Source: a bacterium
Lineage (GTDB): Bacteria; Myxococcota_A; Polyangia; Nannocystales; Nannocystaceae
Reading direction: 5' to 3'
NCBI GenBank assembly: GCA_024742475.1
Contig: JANSYI010000025.1
Coordinates: 1 to 64,000, forward strand
DNA: 64,000 bases
Of the stretch, positions 25,445 to 34,947 are shown piece after piece. The notes beneath the pieces were generated by a model. The model did not search any database and had not been told where the DNA came from. It saw only the letters and a program-made list of their open reading frames with translations. Positions within the stretch are counted from its first letter, which is position 1. Every line of letters begins with the position of its first letter. Position numbers and translations under genes: made by a program.

Positions 25445-27550
25445 TCACGGGCTACAGGGGTGTGCCGCCGGCACAAACACCTGCAGGGACCACGCGGGGA
25501 GCTCGAGCTCGGTCTGCGCGTCGATGACCAGCGTTCGCCCGGAGATGAGGTCGCGCCACGCCCCCGGGTAGACGTCTTCGCCCAGCGCCAAGGTCTCAGG
25601 CTCTCCTCCACGGTGCGCGACGACCAACACCGGCCCATCGTCCCCGCTCTCGCGCATGAACGCCCAGCTGTCGCTCGAGGCGTGCAGCACCGTCCTCTCC
25701 CCTCGACGCAGCGCCGGAAGACACCGCCGCGCCTGCGTCAGCGTCTGCGCGACGGTGCGGAGCTCGACCTGGCCGGGCACGAGCGCGTCGTCGGCCGGCA
25801 TCACCCGCCGGCAGTCCGGGTCCCGTGCGCCTGCGAGTCCCACCTCGTCGCCGTAGTAGATCACCGGGGCGCCGGGCAGCGTGAGCACGAGGCCGAGCGC
25901 GAGTGCCTGCTTCTGGTAGGGGTCGGCGTCCTGCGGCTGCTCGGGCACCACCTCGCCCCACGGGTCCAGGCTCGCATCGCCGACCACCTCCGAGAGAAAG
26001 CGCGTCACGTCGTGGTTACCGATCATCAACCCCAACGTCGCGCCTGAGCCCTCGGTGGCGCGCTCGGTGTGCTGCAGGCCGGCCTCGACCGCGTCGAAGC
26101 CCGGGCCCCCGTGGGCGATGGCCGTACGCAACGACCACATCAGGGGAAAGTCGAAGGCGCTGTCGAGCGCGTCCGGGCCGAGGTAGTAGCGAAGCACCTC
26201 CGTGCCCGCGGTGCCCGGGCCGGTGAAGATCTCCCCGAGCGCGAACGTGGCCGCGGGGTCGAGCACCTGCTCGCGGACGCCGGCCGCGATGCGACGGGTG
26301 ACCGCGCGGGGCATCATCGGCACCGCGTCGACACGGAAGCCGTCGAGGTCGAACGTCTCCTGCCACCAAAGGGCATCCTCGACCGCGAGGCCCAGCATGC
26401 CAGGGGCCGAAAAGTCGAGGTCGGGCAGGTAGGGCACGAACCAGCACGTCTGAATGAACTGGTCCCACGGACACCCGGGCTGGCCACACACGCACTCCTG
26501 CGGGTGCTGGTGGACCCCGCCGATCGCCGAGTACTCCTCGTAGCGAGGGTTGGTCTCGTAGACGTGGTTGGGCACGATGTCGAGCAGGACCCGAATGCCG
26601 CGCGCGTGGGCCTCATCCAAGAGCTCGACGAACGCGTCCTCGCCACCGATGCGGGGGTCGACCCCGCGCGAGTCGACCGGCCAATAGCCGTGGTAGCCCT
26701 CGTACATCTGCCCGTCCGTGCCCGCTCGGGCTTCGTCCGGGTTGACGTAGACCGGGCTGAGCCACAGCGTGGTGATGGGCAGGCGGTCGAAGGTGCCGTC
26801 TCGCAGCTTGGCGGTGATGCCTCCCAGCGTGCCGCCCGCGCGAGCCCCGGGATTGGGAGGAGGATCGAGCACCGCGCCGTCATCACCATGAAAGCGATCG
26901 ATCATCACCTGATAGATGATCTGATCCTCGGGACGCTCGGCGCGGGGCTGCACCCATGCATCGACGCTTTGAACGCGGCGCGCCCCCTCCTCATCGACCA
27001 GCTCGATGTCCAGGGCGTGTTTGCCCGGGTCGAGGCCTTCGACGTCGATCTGCAGCCCGTCGTCGGCGATCGTGGCCGTGGCCGTGTGGCCGAGCACGCG
27101 CACTGCGTGGGGATCGATCGCAGCCCGCGTGCGAGCCTCGGAGGTTTGCAGCGTGAGCCGCAGAGCCCCCGGGCCCTCGGGCGTGACCGCAGCGGACTCG
27201 ATGCGCGGCGCATCGCAGGTGTGCACGCGCAGGTACGAGACCTCGAGCCCATCGCTGCGACGAAACCGGGTGAGGCCATGCGTCGCATCCGTGCGGCCGG
27301 CACCATCCTCGACGACCTGATAGCCGTACTCGCCGGGCTCGAGCGAGAAGGTGGCCACGAACCATGTCTCGTCGAATCGACGCATCGGACGCTCCGCCTG
27401 CCAGTCGTCCCACGACCCACGCACCGACAGCGACGAGCGCGCCCGGCCAGGCTGCCCCCACAGTACGACCGGGCACTCGCCCGCGGGGATGTCGGCCGTG
27501 TCCGGCTGACAACTCGCGATGGCGAGCGGCAGGAACCAGAGGCGTCTCAC
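25445..27550 (-). CDS. GH13 alpha-amylase-family lipoprotein
   Basis: 701 residues from GTG at 27550; the signal peptide ends in AIASC. Residues about 25-115 form a CBM48/starch-binding-like sandwich (SVRGSWDDWQAE). The GH13 barrel begins near residue 213 (DQIIYQVMIDRFHGDDG). The catalytic triad is complete: nucleophile Asp408 (GFRVDAVPM), acid/base Glu440 (ALGEIFTG) and Asp514 (IGNHDVTRF). The protein should hydrolyse starch- or glycogen-type polymers outside the cell or in the periplasm. It sits between a helicase gene (41 bases upstream) and the glucan-binding lipoprotein, in a four-gene leftward run. It differs clearly from the second amylase at 31958, so the two probably attack different chain types. 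Confidence 0.93.
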   Translation of the reverse strand: MRRLWFLPLAIASCQPDTADIPAGECPVVLWGQPGRARSSLSVRGSWDDWQAERPMRRFDETWFVATFSLEPGEYGYQVVEDGAGRTDATHGLTRFRRSDGLEVSYLRVHTCDAPRIESAAVTPEGPGALRLTLQTSEARTRAAIDPHAVRVLGHTATATIADDGLQIDVEGLDPGKHALDIELVDEEGARRVQSVDAWVQPRAERPEDQIIYQVMIDRFHGDDGAVLDPPPNPGARAGGTLGGITAKLRDGTFDRLPITTLWLSPVYVNPDEARAGTDGQMYEGYHGYWPVDSRGVDPRIGGEDAFVELLDEAHARGIRVLLDIVPNHVYETNPRYEEYSAIGGVHQHPQECVCGQPGCPWDQFIQTCWFVPYLPDLDFSAPGMLGLAVEDALWWQETFDLDGFRVDAVPMMPRAVTRRIAAGVREQVLDPAATFALGEIFTGPGTAGTEVLRYYLGPDALDSAFDFPLMWSLRTAIAHGGPGFDAVEAGLQHTERATEGSGATLGLMIGNHDVTRFLSEVVGDASLDPWGEVVPEQPQDADPYQKQALALGLVLTLPGAPVIYYGDEVGLAGARDPDCRRVMPADDALVPGQVELRTVAQTLTQARRCLPALRRGERTVLHASSDSWAFMRESGDDGPVLVVAHRGGEPETLALGEDVYPGAWRDLISGRTLVIDAQTELELPAWSLQVFVPAAHPCSP

Positions 27551-27591
27551 CGTGGCGCGAGTATACGCGCCATCGCGACCGCGTCCGCCTG

Positions 27592-29238
27592 CTATCGGCC
27601 CCGGCGCGACTCGAGCGCCTGTGCCAGCGCGAGGTGAGCCAGCGCGCTCCCCACGTCGGGAGCGTAGCGCGGCGGGCTGAGCTGCTCGACGGCCAGCCGC
27701 AACGCGTCGGGCAGCGCCTCGGTGCGCCACGCCGCGCCCGGTCGCGCGCTCTTTGGCTCGCCGTACTTTGAAAGCTCCTCATCGACCGACGTCACCGCCT
27801 CGGCCATGGTCGAGAAGCGGGCCAGCTTGCGGTCGCCAAGCCACACCACGGCGCCGCGGCGCCCCGCGGGCTCGAGCTTGAAGAACCGCAGCTCCCCGGC
27901 TCGACTTTGAAAGTGCAGCATCATCCCCTGCGCCCCCAGGGACAGCCACGCATTGAGGGAGATGGCAGCCGTCTCCTCGCGTTGGTCCATCGTCAGTGGG
28001 TCGAACTGCGCCAGCCGCTCCTGGATCTCCGCGAGCGTCGCGGGCGCTTCGTCACCGACCTCGTCCAGCGGAAGCGGCATCGTCTCGGCGCGCTCGGCCG
28101 CCTCCTCTTCGGGCTCGACCGCCTCGGCCGGTGCCCCGGGCTTGCTCGACGCGTCGAGCGTGGCGGTGGTCACCACGTCGAGGTCGGACAGATCCACGAA
28201 GTCGAGCACCAGGCAGTCCTCCGCGTCGGGGTGCAGCCGCATGCCCCGGCCGACACACTGCAGATACATCGAGACCGAGCGCGTCGGACGAACCATGGCC
28301 ACCGCGGACACGCCGGGGTCGTCGAACCCCTCGGTCAACACCCCGACGTTGGTGATCACGCGAAGGGAGCCCTCGCCGAAGCGCTGGAGCGTCCGCGCGC
28401 GATCGGGCTTGGGCATGTCGCCGCACACCATCGCTGCGGGCACACCCAGCTCGCGCAGCGCCCGGGCGAGGTTCTCGGCGTGGCGCACCGTCACGCAGAA
28501 CGCGATCGTCCTGCGATCCCGCGTGCACTCTTGAATCGCGCGCCCGACCAGGAGGTTGCGGCTCTCGACGTCGACCGCCTCCTCGAGCTCGTCTTCGTCG
28601 AAGTCCTCTCCGCGCACCGTCACGCTGGACAGGTCGGCCGAGGTCGAAAACCGCAGTCCGCGAAGCGGCCGCAGGTACCCGTCGTCGATCATCTGCGGCA
28701 GCGAGCGCTCGTAGACGATCTCCTCGAAGACCTCCCCGAGACCCCGTCCGTCTGCCCGCCGCGTGGTCGCCGTGAAGCCGACCAGCGTGCCGGGCCAGTC
28801 GTCGGCGAAGACGCCGATCTGCTCGAGGACTCGGCGGTTGGCGTCGGCGACGGCGTGGTGGCACTCGTCGTAGATCACCAGCCGGATGTCGCGGCCCGCG
28901 AGCGCCCCTCCGATGCGTCCCTCGTGCAGCGATCGGATGGACGCGACGATGACACCCGCGTCCCGAGGCGCTCGACGAACCCCGCGCTCCAGCGCCACCG
29001 TCCGCCGGTCGTCGGCGTTGCGCCCCAGCGCCGCCTCGATCTTGCGGCGCGCCTGGCCGAGGAGCTCGTCGCGATGCGCGAGCACCAGCACGGTGTGCTT
29101 CGCCCGACGGATCAGCTCCGAGAAGATGATGGTCTTGCCGGCCCCCGTCGGCAGAGCCAGCACCATGCGTCGCGTCCCTCGACGCCGCGCCTCGAGCACC
29201 GCGTCGATCGCCTCCTGCTGGTAGGGGCGCAGCTTCAC
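27592..29238 (-). CDS. superfamily 2 DNA/RNA helicase (DECH box)
   Basis: 548 residues from a GTG start. Walker A is PTGAGKT (residues 30-36) and motif II is DECH (124-127, IYDECHHA). Later motifs include GFTATTRRADGRG (III), GVLTEGFDDPGVS (V) and QCVGRGMRLH (VI). The start LRPYQQEAIDAVLEA is the Q-motif-like entry of UvrB/RadD-type helicases; RadD (YejH) is the nearest match by layout, a factor of DNA repair in enterobacteria. The C-terminal ~170 residues are not recognised. Its place between lipoprotein genes (9 bases after one, 41 before the amylase) appears to be chance co-transcription. Confidence 0.92.
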   Translation of the reverse strand: MKLRPYQQEAIDAVLEARRRGTRRMVLALPTGAGKTIIFSELIRRAKHTVLVLAHRDELLGQARRKIEAALGRNADDRRTVALERGVRRAPRDAGVIVASIRSLHEGRIGGALAGRDIRLVIYDECHHAVADANRRVLEQIGVFADDWPGTLVGFTATTRRADGRGLGEVFEEIVYERSLPQMIDDGYLRPLRGLRFSTSADLSSVTVRGEDFDEDELEEAVDVESRNLLVGRAIQECTRDRRTIAFCVTVRHAENLARALRELGVPAAMVCGDMPKPDRARTLQRFGEGSLRVITNVGVLTEGFDDPGVSAVAMVRPTRSVSMYLQCVGRGMRLHPDAEDCLVLDFVDLSDLDVVTTATLDASSKPGAPAEAVEPEEEAAERAETMPLPLDEVGDEAPATLAEIQERLAQFDPLTMDQREETAAISLNAWLSLGAQGMMLHFQSRAGELRFFKLEPAGRRGAVVWLGDRKLARFSTMAEAVTSVDEELSKYGEPKSARPGAAWRTEALPDALRLAVEQLSPPRYAPDVGSALAHLALAQALESRRGR

Positions 29239-29247
29239 AGCGGGAGT

Positions 29248-30063
29248 CTACTCGTCCTCCACCTCGCCGATCGAGGTCACGTGAAACACCCGGTCACGTC
29301 GTCCGCCCGTCATCGTGACCTCGATCGTGTCGTCGTCGACGCGTTCGAACGATAGCCCCAGCACGTGCTCTCGTGGCGTCGTCAGGCTGTAGGAGCCTGC
29401 CTGCGGTACGGGATCGATCGCCCGCATCTGCACGTCGACGATGTCGAGCGCCCACGAGCCCGACGCGCTGGTCCAGTCGCGGGTGCCGACGACCTCGATG
29501 CCATCGCCCAGCCCGCCCAGGGGCGTCTGCGTGCGGTCCGACTCCACCTCGAGGGTCCCGTTCTCTCCGACGAACGTGAAGTCAGTCTCGACCCGGCGGC
29601 TTCGGTCCTGCCACGTGACGTGCGCTTCGCCGTCGAGTGTGACTCGGCCGTTGGTGATGCCCGCGTAGGTGTGACGCACGAGCACGGCGTCGTCGGCGAC
29701 CTCGAACGCGACCGTGGCCACGCCCGCGTACGTCTTGCCTCGATACTCGCAGGCGTCGTCGAGTGTCCCGAAATCGATGACGAGGGTGCCCGGCTCGGGG
29801 GATTCCACGGTGGAGCATGGGGCCTGGCTCTGCGCGAACTCGCGAACCTCGGCGACGATCGCCTCGACGCCCGCGCCGATCGTGAAGCTGGTGGTGATCT
29901 CGACGATGCCGTCCTCGAGGCCCTGCGCCTCCCCGGTCAGCGCGACCTCGTCCATCGCCTGGCGCATCTGGGCCGCGGTCGCCCCGTCAGCGCCCAGGTC
30001 GCAGCCCACCGCGGTGAGCGAGAGTCCGATGCCAAGGCCGAGGATCTTCTGGTGGGTCATCAT
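29248..30063 (-). CDS. lipoprotein of unknown function
   Basis: 271 residues (ATG at 30063; the next ATG at 30060 is equally possible). The signal peptide ends in LTAVGC. The mature protein is mostly beta-strands (TLVIDFGTLDDACEYRGKTY, ATVAFEVADDAVLVRHTYAG), with a single Cys pair candidate (APCST, DDACEY). No family is recognised; the sheet-rich form resembles other secreted myxobacterial lipoproteins. It is the first gene of a leftward run that continues into the helicase 9 bases on. Confidence 0.65.
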   Translation of the reverse strand: MMTHQKILGLGIGLSLTAVGCDLGADGATAAQMRQAMDEVALTGEAQGLEDGIVEITTSFTIGAGVEAIVAEVREFAQSQAPCSTVESPEPGTLVIDFGTLDDACEYRGKTYAGVATVAFEVADDAVLVRHTYAGITNGRVTLDGEAHVTWQDRSRRVETDFTFVGENGTLEVESDRTQTPLGGLGDGIEVVGTRDWTSASGSWALDIVDVQMRAIDPVPQAGSYSLTTPREHVLGLSFERVDDDTIEVTMTGGRRDRVFHVTSIGEVEDE

Positions 30064-30245
30064 GGTCTCGATTCGAAGCATCGACCGTGCCAAGTGTAGT
30101 TTCGCGGCCCTGGCACGCGGTTCTGTGGAGATTCGCGACGATCGGCCCCCCCACCCTGGACTCGAGTCCATGGCCACCTGGCGCACTTCGAGGGGGTCGC
30201 GGTCGCAGCGCCGGCTCATTTCGGTATCCTCCGCCCGATTCCGCC

Positions 30246-31913
30246 GTGACTGGCCTCCGATCGACCTTCGCGCGACGCCTCGCTTCGGTAGCGCTCGCAA
30301 CCTGTGCCCTGCTCCCAGCCCACGCGTTTGCGCAGCCCGCCGAGCCCGAGCCCGAGCCCGCGTCTTCACCGCCCGCCCCCGACCCGTCCGTGGATCCCGC
30401 GCAGGTCGAGGCGCTCGAGCAGCGCATCGACGAGCTCGAAGCCAAGCTCGACCGGCTCGAGACCAGCGCTTCGCAGCCCACGGACGAGACGCCGGCGCAG
30501 GCGCCTCCACCCGTGGTGGTCGAGGTCCCCGCGCCGCAGGATGACGCCCCCCCGACCAAGGAGGCGAGCGTCGATGACAGCCCCGACCAAGCACCGCCCA
30601 ACTACGCCGATGGCTTTCACTTTGGCTCATACGGGCGGGTCGCGGTGGGCACCGACGCCCGCGGACGCCCGGGCCGCGATGGAGACATGGTCGCCCGTGG
30701 CTCGCGGCTCGACGAGTCCACCTACCTCGAGCTCGAGCTTCGCCGCGAAGACTACTGGGAGAAGACCGGCGCCTACACCCGCATCGTCAGCACCGTCGCC
30801 TTCGCGGGCCCCCTGTTTCACGAGACGGGGCAGTTCGACGCCAACCTCGGCATTCGCAACCTGTACGTCGAGGAGAGCGGCTTGGGCACCGACCGCCTGC
30901 GCATTTGGGCCGGCTCGCGGATGTACCGGGGCGACGACATCTACCTGCTCGACTTCTGGCCTCTAGACAACCTCAACACCGTCGGCGGCGGGCTCTCGTA
31001 CACGTTCCTCGACAACCTCACGCTGCGCCTGCACACCGGCATCAATCAACCGCAGACGAGCTTCTTCTACCAGACCAGCCCCAGGCCGCTGCCGCTAGGC
31101 CAGCTCGGCGAGGCCCAGGTCGCAATCACCTCTCGCCAGCGTTTCGTCAGCAGCGCGCGGCTGAGCAACATCTTCGGCCTCGGCGAGTCGGGCGGCATCA
31201 AGCCCGTGCTCTACGGCGAGGTTCACTACACGTCTCGAGCGCAGCGCGAACGCGACGTGCGGCAGTTCGAGGACCTTCCGCTGGAGACCGGCGTCCTCGT
31301 GGGCGCGCAGGTCGGCATGTTCACGGGCAAGCGCTCCACCCACCTCAACCTCGTGGCCCGCTACGCCAGCGGACTCGCGGCCTACGGCGAGTGGGGCACG
31401 CCCACGCAGCTGGCACCCGACCGCACCACCGGGGGCGCGCGTGAGTTCTTGGTCGCCGCCAGCGGCAACTACGAGAAGGGCCCCTTTGGTCTGCTCTTCG
31501 GTAGCTACTGGCGACTGTTCCGCAACGCCAGCCCCGGGCTCGACTTTGCCGACCTCGGCGAAGGCATCGTCATGGCTCGGCCCACCTACTGGTTCGGCAA
31601 GGGCGGCGGTGGTCTGTCGGTCGAGGGCTCCTACCAGGCGCAGCGCCGCGGCGTCCTCATCGACCAAGACAACAACCCCACCCCACAGTTCGGTCAGGTT
31701 GGGCGCATCGGCGTGATGCCGTTCCTCTCTCCGGGCGGTCGCGGCAACTACCAGCGCCCCCACCTGCGACTGATCTACCTGGCCTCGATTCGCGACGCCG
31801 GCGCCCGCCGGCTCTACCCCCGGGACGACGTGCTCGGCCTGCGCCCCGTCGACCACTACATCGGGCTCAACGCCGAGTGGTGGTTCGGCTCCACATCTTA
31901 CTTCCGGGACTAA
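30246..31913 (+). CDS. LamB/carbohydrate-selective porin-like outer-membrane protein
   Basis: 555 residues from GTG at 30246. A signal peptide (VALATCALLPAHAFA) is followed by a proline-rich spacer and a short coiled coil (VEALEQRIDELEAKLDRLET, about residues 57-76), as in ScrY- and OprB-like porins. The rest has the barrel signature of maltoporins: FGSYGRVAVGTD, DIYLLDFWPLDNLNTVGGGL, HYIGLNAEWWFG. It should let malto-oligosaccharides through the outer membrane. The amylase lipoprotein and MalK genes follow at once. It is divergent from the lipoprotein at 30063. Confidence 0.78.
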   Translation: MTGLRSTFARRLASVALATCALLPAHAFAQPAEPEPEPASSPPAPDPSVDPAQVEALEQRIDELEAKLDRLETSASQPTDETPAQAPPPVVVEVPAPQDDAPPTKEASVDDSPDQAPPNYADGFHFGSYGRVAVGTDARGRPGRDGDMVARGSRLDESTYLELELRREDYWEKTGAYTRIVSTVAFAGPLFHETGQFDANLGIRNLYVEESGLGTDRLRIWAGSRMYRGDDIYLLDFWPLDNLNTVGGGLSYTFLDNLTLRLHTGINQPQTSFFYQTSPRPLPLGQLGEAQVAITSRQRFVSSARLSNIFGLGESGGIKPVLYGEVHYTSRAQRERDVRQFEDLPLETGVLVGAQVGMFTGKRSTHLNLVARYASGLAAYGEWGTPTQLAPDRTTGGAREFLVAASGNYEKGPFGLLFGSYWRLFRNASPGLDFADLGEGIVMARPTYWFGKGGGGLSVEGSYQAQRRGVLIDQDNNPTPQFGQVGRIGVMPFLSPGGRGNYQRPHLRLIYLASIRDAGARRLYPRDDVLGLRPVDHYIGLNAEWWFGSTSYFRD

Positions 31914-31957
31914 CCGCTGCGGCCGGCCGCCCTTCGCTTCCTTCGAGGAACACCTTC

Positions 31958-33817
31958 ATGACGCGTACACATCTCTCCCTGCTCTCGGCGCTGGTCCTGG
32001 CGGGCGGCTGCATGGACTTCGATGGCCACGACGGCCCCATCGAGCTGTCCACCGAGGTCGACGACTGGCGCAACGAGGTCATCTACCAGGTCCTCATCGA
32101 CCGCTTCGACAACGGCGATCCCGGCAACGACTACGGCGTGCAGGGCGACGACCTCGCCCGGTACCAGGGCGGCGACTGGAAGGGCATGGAGAACCGCCTG
32201 GGATACCTCCAAGAGCTCGGCGTCACCGCGCTGTGGATCTCGCCGGTGGTCAAGAACGTCGACACCGACGCCAACTTCGACGGCTACCACGGGTATTGGA
32301 CGCAGGACTTCGAGGCCACCAACCCGCACTTTGGTGATCTCGCGGCGCTGCGCTCCCTGGTGGACGCCGCGCACGAGCGCGACATGAAGGTGGTGATCGA
32401 CATCGTCACCAACCACGTCGGGCAGGCGTTCTACTACGACATGAACCTCAACGGCGTCCCCGACATCACGCTGCAGGGCAACAACGACGTCGGCGAGTTC
32501 CGCCACTACACCGAGTACGATCCCGACTTCGACCCTCGGGGCGTGCAGGCGTTCACCTCGCTGGGCGAGGCCGGCCCCGCCCCAATCGTGTGGCAGTACG
32601 ACCCCGCGACCAACCATCTGCCCCCAGAGCCTGCGCTGTTCCAAGACCCCACCGTCTACAACCGCAAGGGGCGAACGGTGAACTTCGACGACCCCGACCA
32701 GCTGCTGCACGGCGACTTCCCCGGCGGCCTCAAGGACATCGACACCACGCGCTGCGACGTCAAGGAGGAGTTCGTCGACATCTACGCCGGATGGATCGAG
32801 AAGACCAACGCCGACGGGTTTCGCATCGACACGATCAAACACGTCGAGTACGAGTTCTGGCGCTACTTCACGCAGCGCGTGCGGACGCGCCTGGCCGACC
32901 AGGGCAAGGACAACTTCCTCATGTTCGGCGAGATCTTCGACGGCCGCGACGACCTGATCGGCAGCTACACCAAGAACGAGCTGCCCGACGAGGCCACCCT
33001 GCAGCGCGAGCAGTCCTGCGTGCCCGACGGCCAGCCGCTCAGCGGCGATCAGCTCGACAGCGCGTTCTACTTCTCGCAGCACTTCCAGGCGATCCGCGGC
33101 GTGTTCCAAGACGCGGGACCCACCGACCAGATTCGCTCGCTATGGGAGTCACGACGCGACACGTGGGGCACCGAGCCGGCCGCAAACAGCACCGGCCTCG
33201 TGCCCGCCGACGTGCCGATCAACTTCATCGACAACCACGACGTCGCGCGCTTCCTCTTTTGGATCGGCGACCGCCCGCAGAGCGAGCAGCGGGCTCTGCT
33301 GCACAACGCGCTTGCGTTCTTGATGTTCGCCCAGGGCATCCCGTGCATCTACTACGGGACCGAGCAGGAGTTTCGCGGTGGCAACGATCCCGCCAACCGC
33401 GAGCGCATGTGGGACACCGGCTTCGACACCACCGGCGACACCTTCCAGTGGACCAAGCGGCTCATTGCGCTGCGCAACGCCTACCCGTCGATCCGACGCG
33501 GCGCGGTGCAAGTGGCGTACTCGACGTCCAATACGGGCACGGAGCAGGACGCGGGCATCTTCGCGTTCGAACGCGCGGGCGGGGACGCCGGGGGCAGCTA
33601 CGCATTGGTGGTGTTCAACACCAACGGGGAACACGACAGCGTGACCCGCAACGGTGACCAGGTGATGACCGTGCTGGCGCCTCCGGGTACCGAGTTGGTC
33701 GACGTGTTCACCGAGGAGCGCGTCGTGGTCGCAGCCGACGGCACGCTCGAGGTCACCGTGGCGCCCATCGACCGCGCAATGTTCGTCCCCGCCGCCGAGT
33801 ACAAGTCCGGGATCTAG
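31958..33817 (+). CDS. GH13 alpha-amylase lipoprotein
   Basis: 619 residues; a GAGGAA ribosome site lies eight bases before the ATG. The signal peptide ends in LAGGC. The GH13 core starts near residue 38 (EVIYQVLIDRFDNGDPGND) with Asp291 (GFRIDTIKHVE), Glu325 (MFGEIFDG) and Asp428 (FIDNHDVARF) as the triad. The sequence GCP-type extra domains are absent; a C-terminal beta-sandwich closes the protein. It should act outside or in the periplasm on starch, glycogen or maltodextrins. It is followed with a one-base overlap (TAGTG) by MalK, so cutting and uptake are co-expressed. Confidence 0.94.
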   Translation: MTRTHLSLLSALVLAGGCMDFDGHDGPIELSTEVDDWRNEVIYQVLIDRFDNGDPGNDYGVQGDDLARYQGGDWKGMENRLGYLQELGVTALWISPVVKNVDTDANFDGYHGYWTQDFEATNPHFGDLAALRSLVDAAHERDMKVVIDIVTNHVGQAFYYDMNLNGVPDITLQGNNDVGEFRHYTEYDPDFDPRGVQAFTSLGEAGPAPIVWQYDPATNHLPPEPALFQDPTVYNRKGRTVNFDDPDQLLHGDFPGGLKDIDTTRCDVKEEFVDIYAGWIEKTNADGFRIDTIKHVEYEFWRYFTQRVRTRLADQGKDNFLMFGEIFDGRDDLIGSYTKNELPDEATLQREQSCVPDGQPLSGDQLDSAFYFSQHFQAIRGVFQDAGPTDQIRSLWESRRDTWGTEPAANSTGLVPADVPINFIDNHDVARFLFWIGDRPQSEQRALLHNALAFLMFAQGIPCIYYGTEQEFRGGNDPANRERMWDTGFDTTGDTFQWTKRLIALRNAYPSIRRGAVQVAYSTSNTGTEQDAGIFAFERAGGDAGGSYALVVFNTNGEHDSVTRNGDQVMTVLAPPGTELVDVFTEERVVVAADGTLEVTVAPIDRAMFVPAAEYKSGI

Positions 33818-34896
33818 TGACCTCGGTTCACATCAAGGCGGTGGAGAAGCGCTTCGGCGAGACGGCCGTCCTGCACGGCATCGACGCCGAGATCCCGCAG
33901 GGCGCGTTCGCGGTGCTCGTGGGGCCCTCGGGTTGTGGCAAGTCGACCCTGCTGCGGCTCATCGCGGGCCTCGAGCAGGTCAGCGCCGGGCGCATCTTCT
34001 TTGGCGAGAAGGACGTGACCGAGCTGCCGCCGCGGGAGCGGGACATCGCGATGGTGTTCCAGTCGTACGCGCTCTACCCCCACATGACGGTGCGGGAGAA
34101 CATGGCCTTCGGCCTCAAGCTGCGCAAAACCGACCAAGCGACGATCGATTCTCGGGTCGACGAGGTCGCGGGCACGTTGGACATCGAGCATCTTCTGGAC
34201 CGCTACCCACGCCAGCTCTCGGGTGGGCAACGCCAGCGCGTGGCGATGGGGCGCGCGATCGTTCGGCGCCCGGCGTTGTTCATGTTCGACGAGCCGCTCT
34301 CCAACCTCGACCCCGCGCTCCGCACCCAGGTGCGCGTCGACATTCGCAAGCTGCACGACGCCCACGACTCGACGAGCGTGTACGTGACCCACGACCAGGT
34401 CGAAGCGATGACGCTGGCCGACATCCTCTTCGTCCTCGAAGGCGGGCATGTGCAGCAATCAGGGCCGCCGCTCGAGATCTACGAGCGCCCCGCGAACCGC
34501 TTCGTCGCCGAGTTCCTCGGGTCGCCGGCGATGAACATGCTGCCCGCGACGGTGCGCGAGGGGTCACTGCGCTTCGATGCCTCGGGCGCCGTGCCGCTCG
34601 AAGGCCCGCACGCCGAGGCCTTCGGCGGCCTCGAGGAGGGCCAGGCGGTGTACGTCGGGGTTCGAGCGCAAGACGTCACGCGCTGCCGCGACAGCGACGC
34701 CCACCTCACCGCCACCGCCCGATTCGTCGAGACCCTCGGCTCGCACGTGCACGTGCACTGCACCGTGGGCGAGGCTTCGTTCATCGCCGCCTTCGACGGC
34801 AGCCGTGGCCCGGACGAGGGCGAGGGGATTCCCCTTCGCATCGAGCGTTTCCACGTGTTCGACGCGGACTCGGGCAACTCGCTGCGCAGCGCGTAG
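33817..34896 (+). CDS. malK: MalK-type ABC transporter ATPase
   Basis: 359 residues. Walker A GPSGCGKST (36-44), Q-loop (VFQSYALYPHMTV), signature LSGGQRQR, Walker B LFMFDEPLSNLD and the switch VYVTHDQ are intact, and a C-terminal TOBE-type domain (AMNMLPATV onward) marks it as the sugar-importer kind (MalK/UgpC/MsmX). Such ATPases can serve several importers. The cognate membrane parts are not adjacent; a MalE-MalF fusion and MalG lie about 20 kb away in this window and are the obvious partners. The gene is coupled to the amylase by a one-base overlap. Confidence 0.94.
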   Translation: MTSVHIKAVEKRFGETAVLHGIDAEIPQGAFAVLVGPSGCGKSTLLRLIAGLEQVSAGRIFFGEKDVTELPPRERDIAMVFQSYALYPHMTVRENMAFGLKLRKTDQATIDSRVDEVAGTLDIEHLLDRYPRQLSGGQRQRVAMGRAIVRRPALFMFDEPLSNLDPALRTQVRVDIRKLHDAHDSTSVYVTHDQVEAMTLADILFVLEGGHVQQSGPPLEIYERPANRFVAEFLGSPAMNMLPATVREGSLRFDASGAVPLEGPHAEAFGGLEEGQAVYVGVRAQDVTRCRDSDAHLTATARFVETLGSHVHVHCTVGEASFIAAFDGSRGPDEGEGIPLRIERFHVFDADSGNSLRSA

Positions 34897-34947
34897 CGGC
34901 GAGGGGCACGGCAGCCGCGCAGCGAGACTCGATGCTACGGTCGCGCG

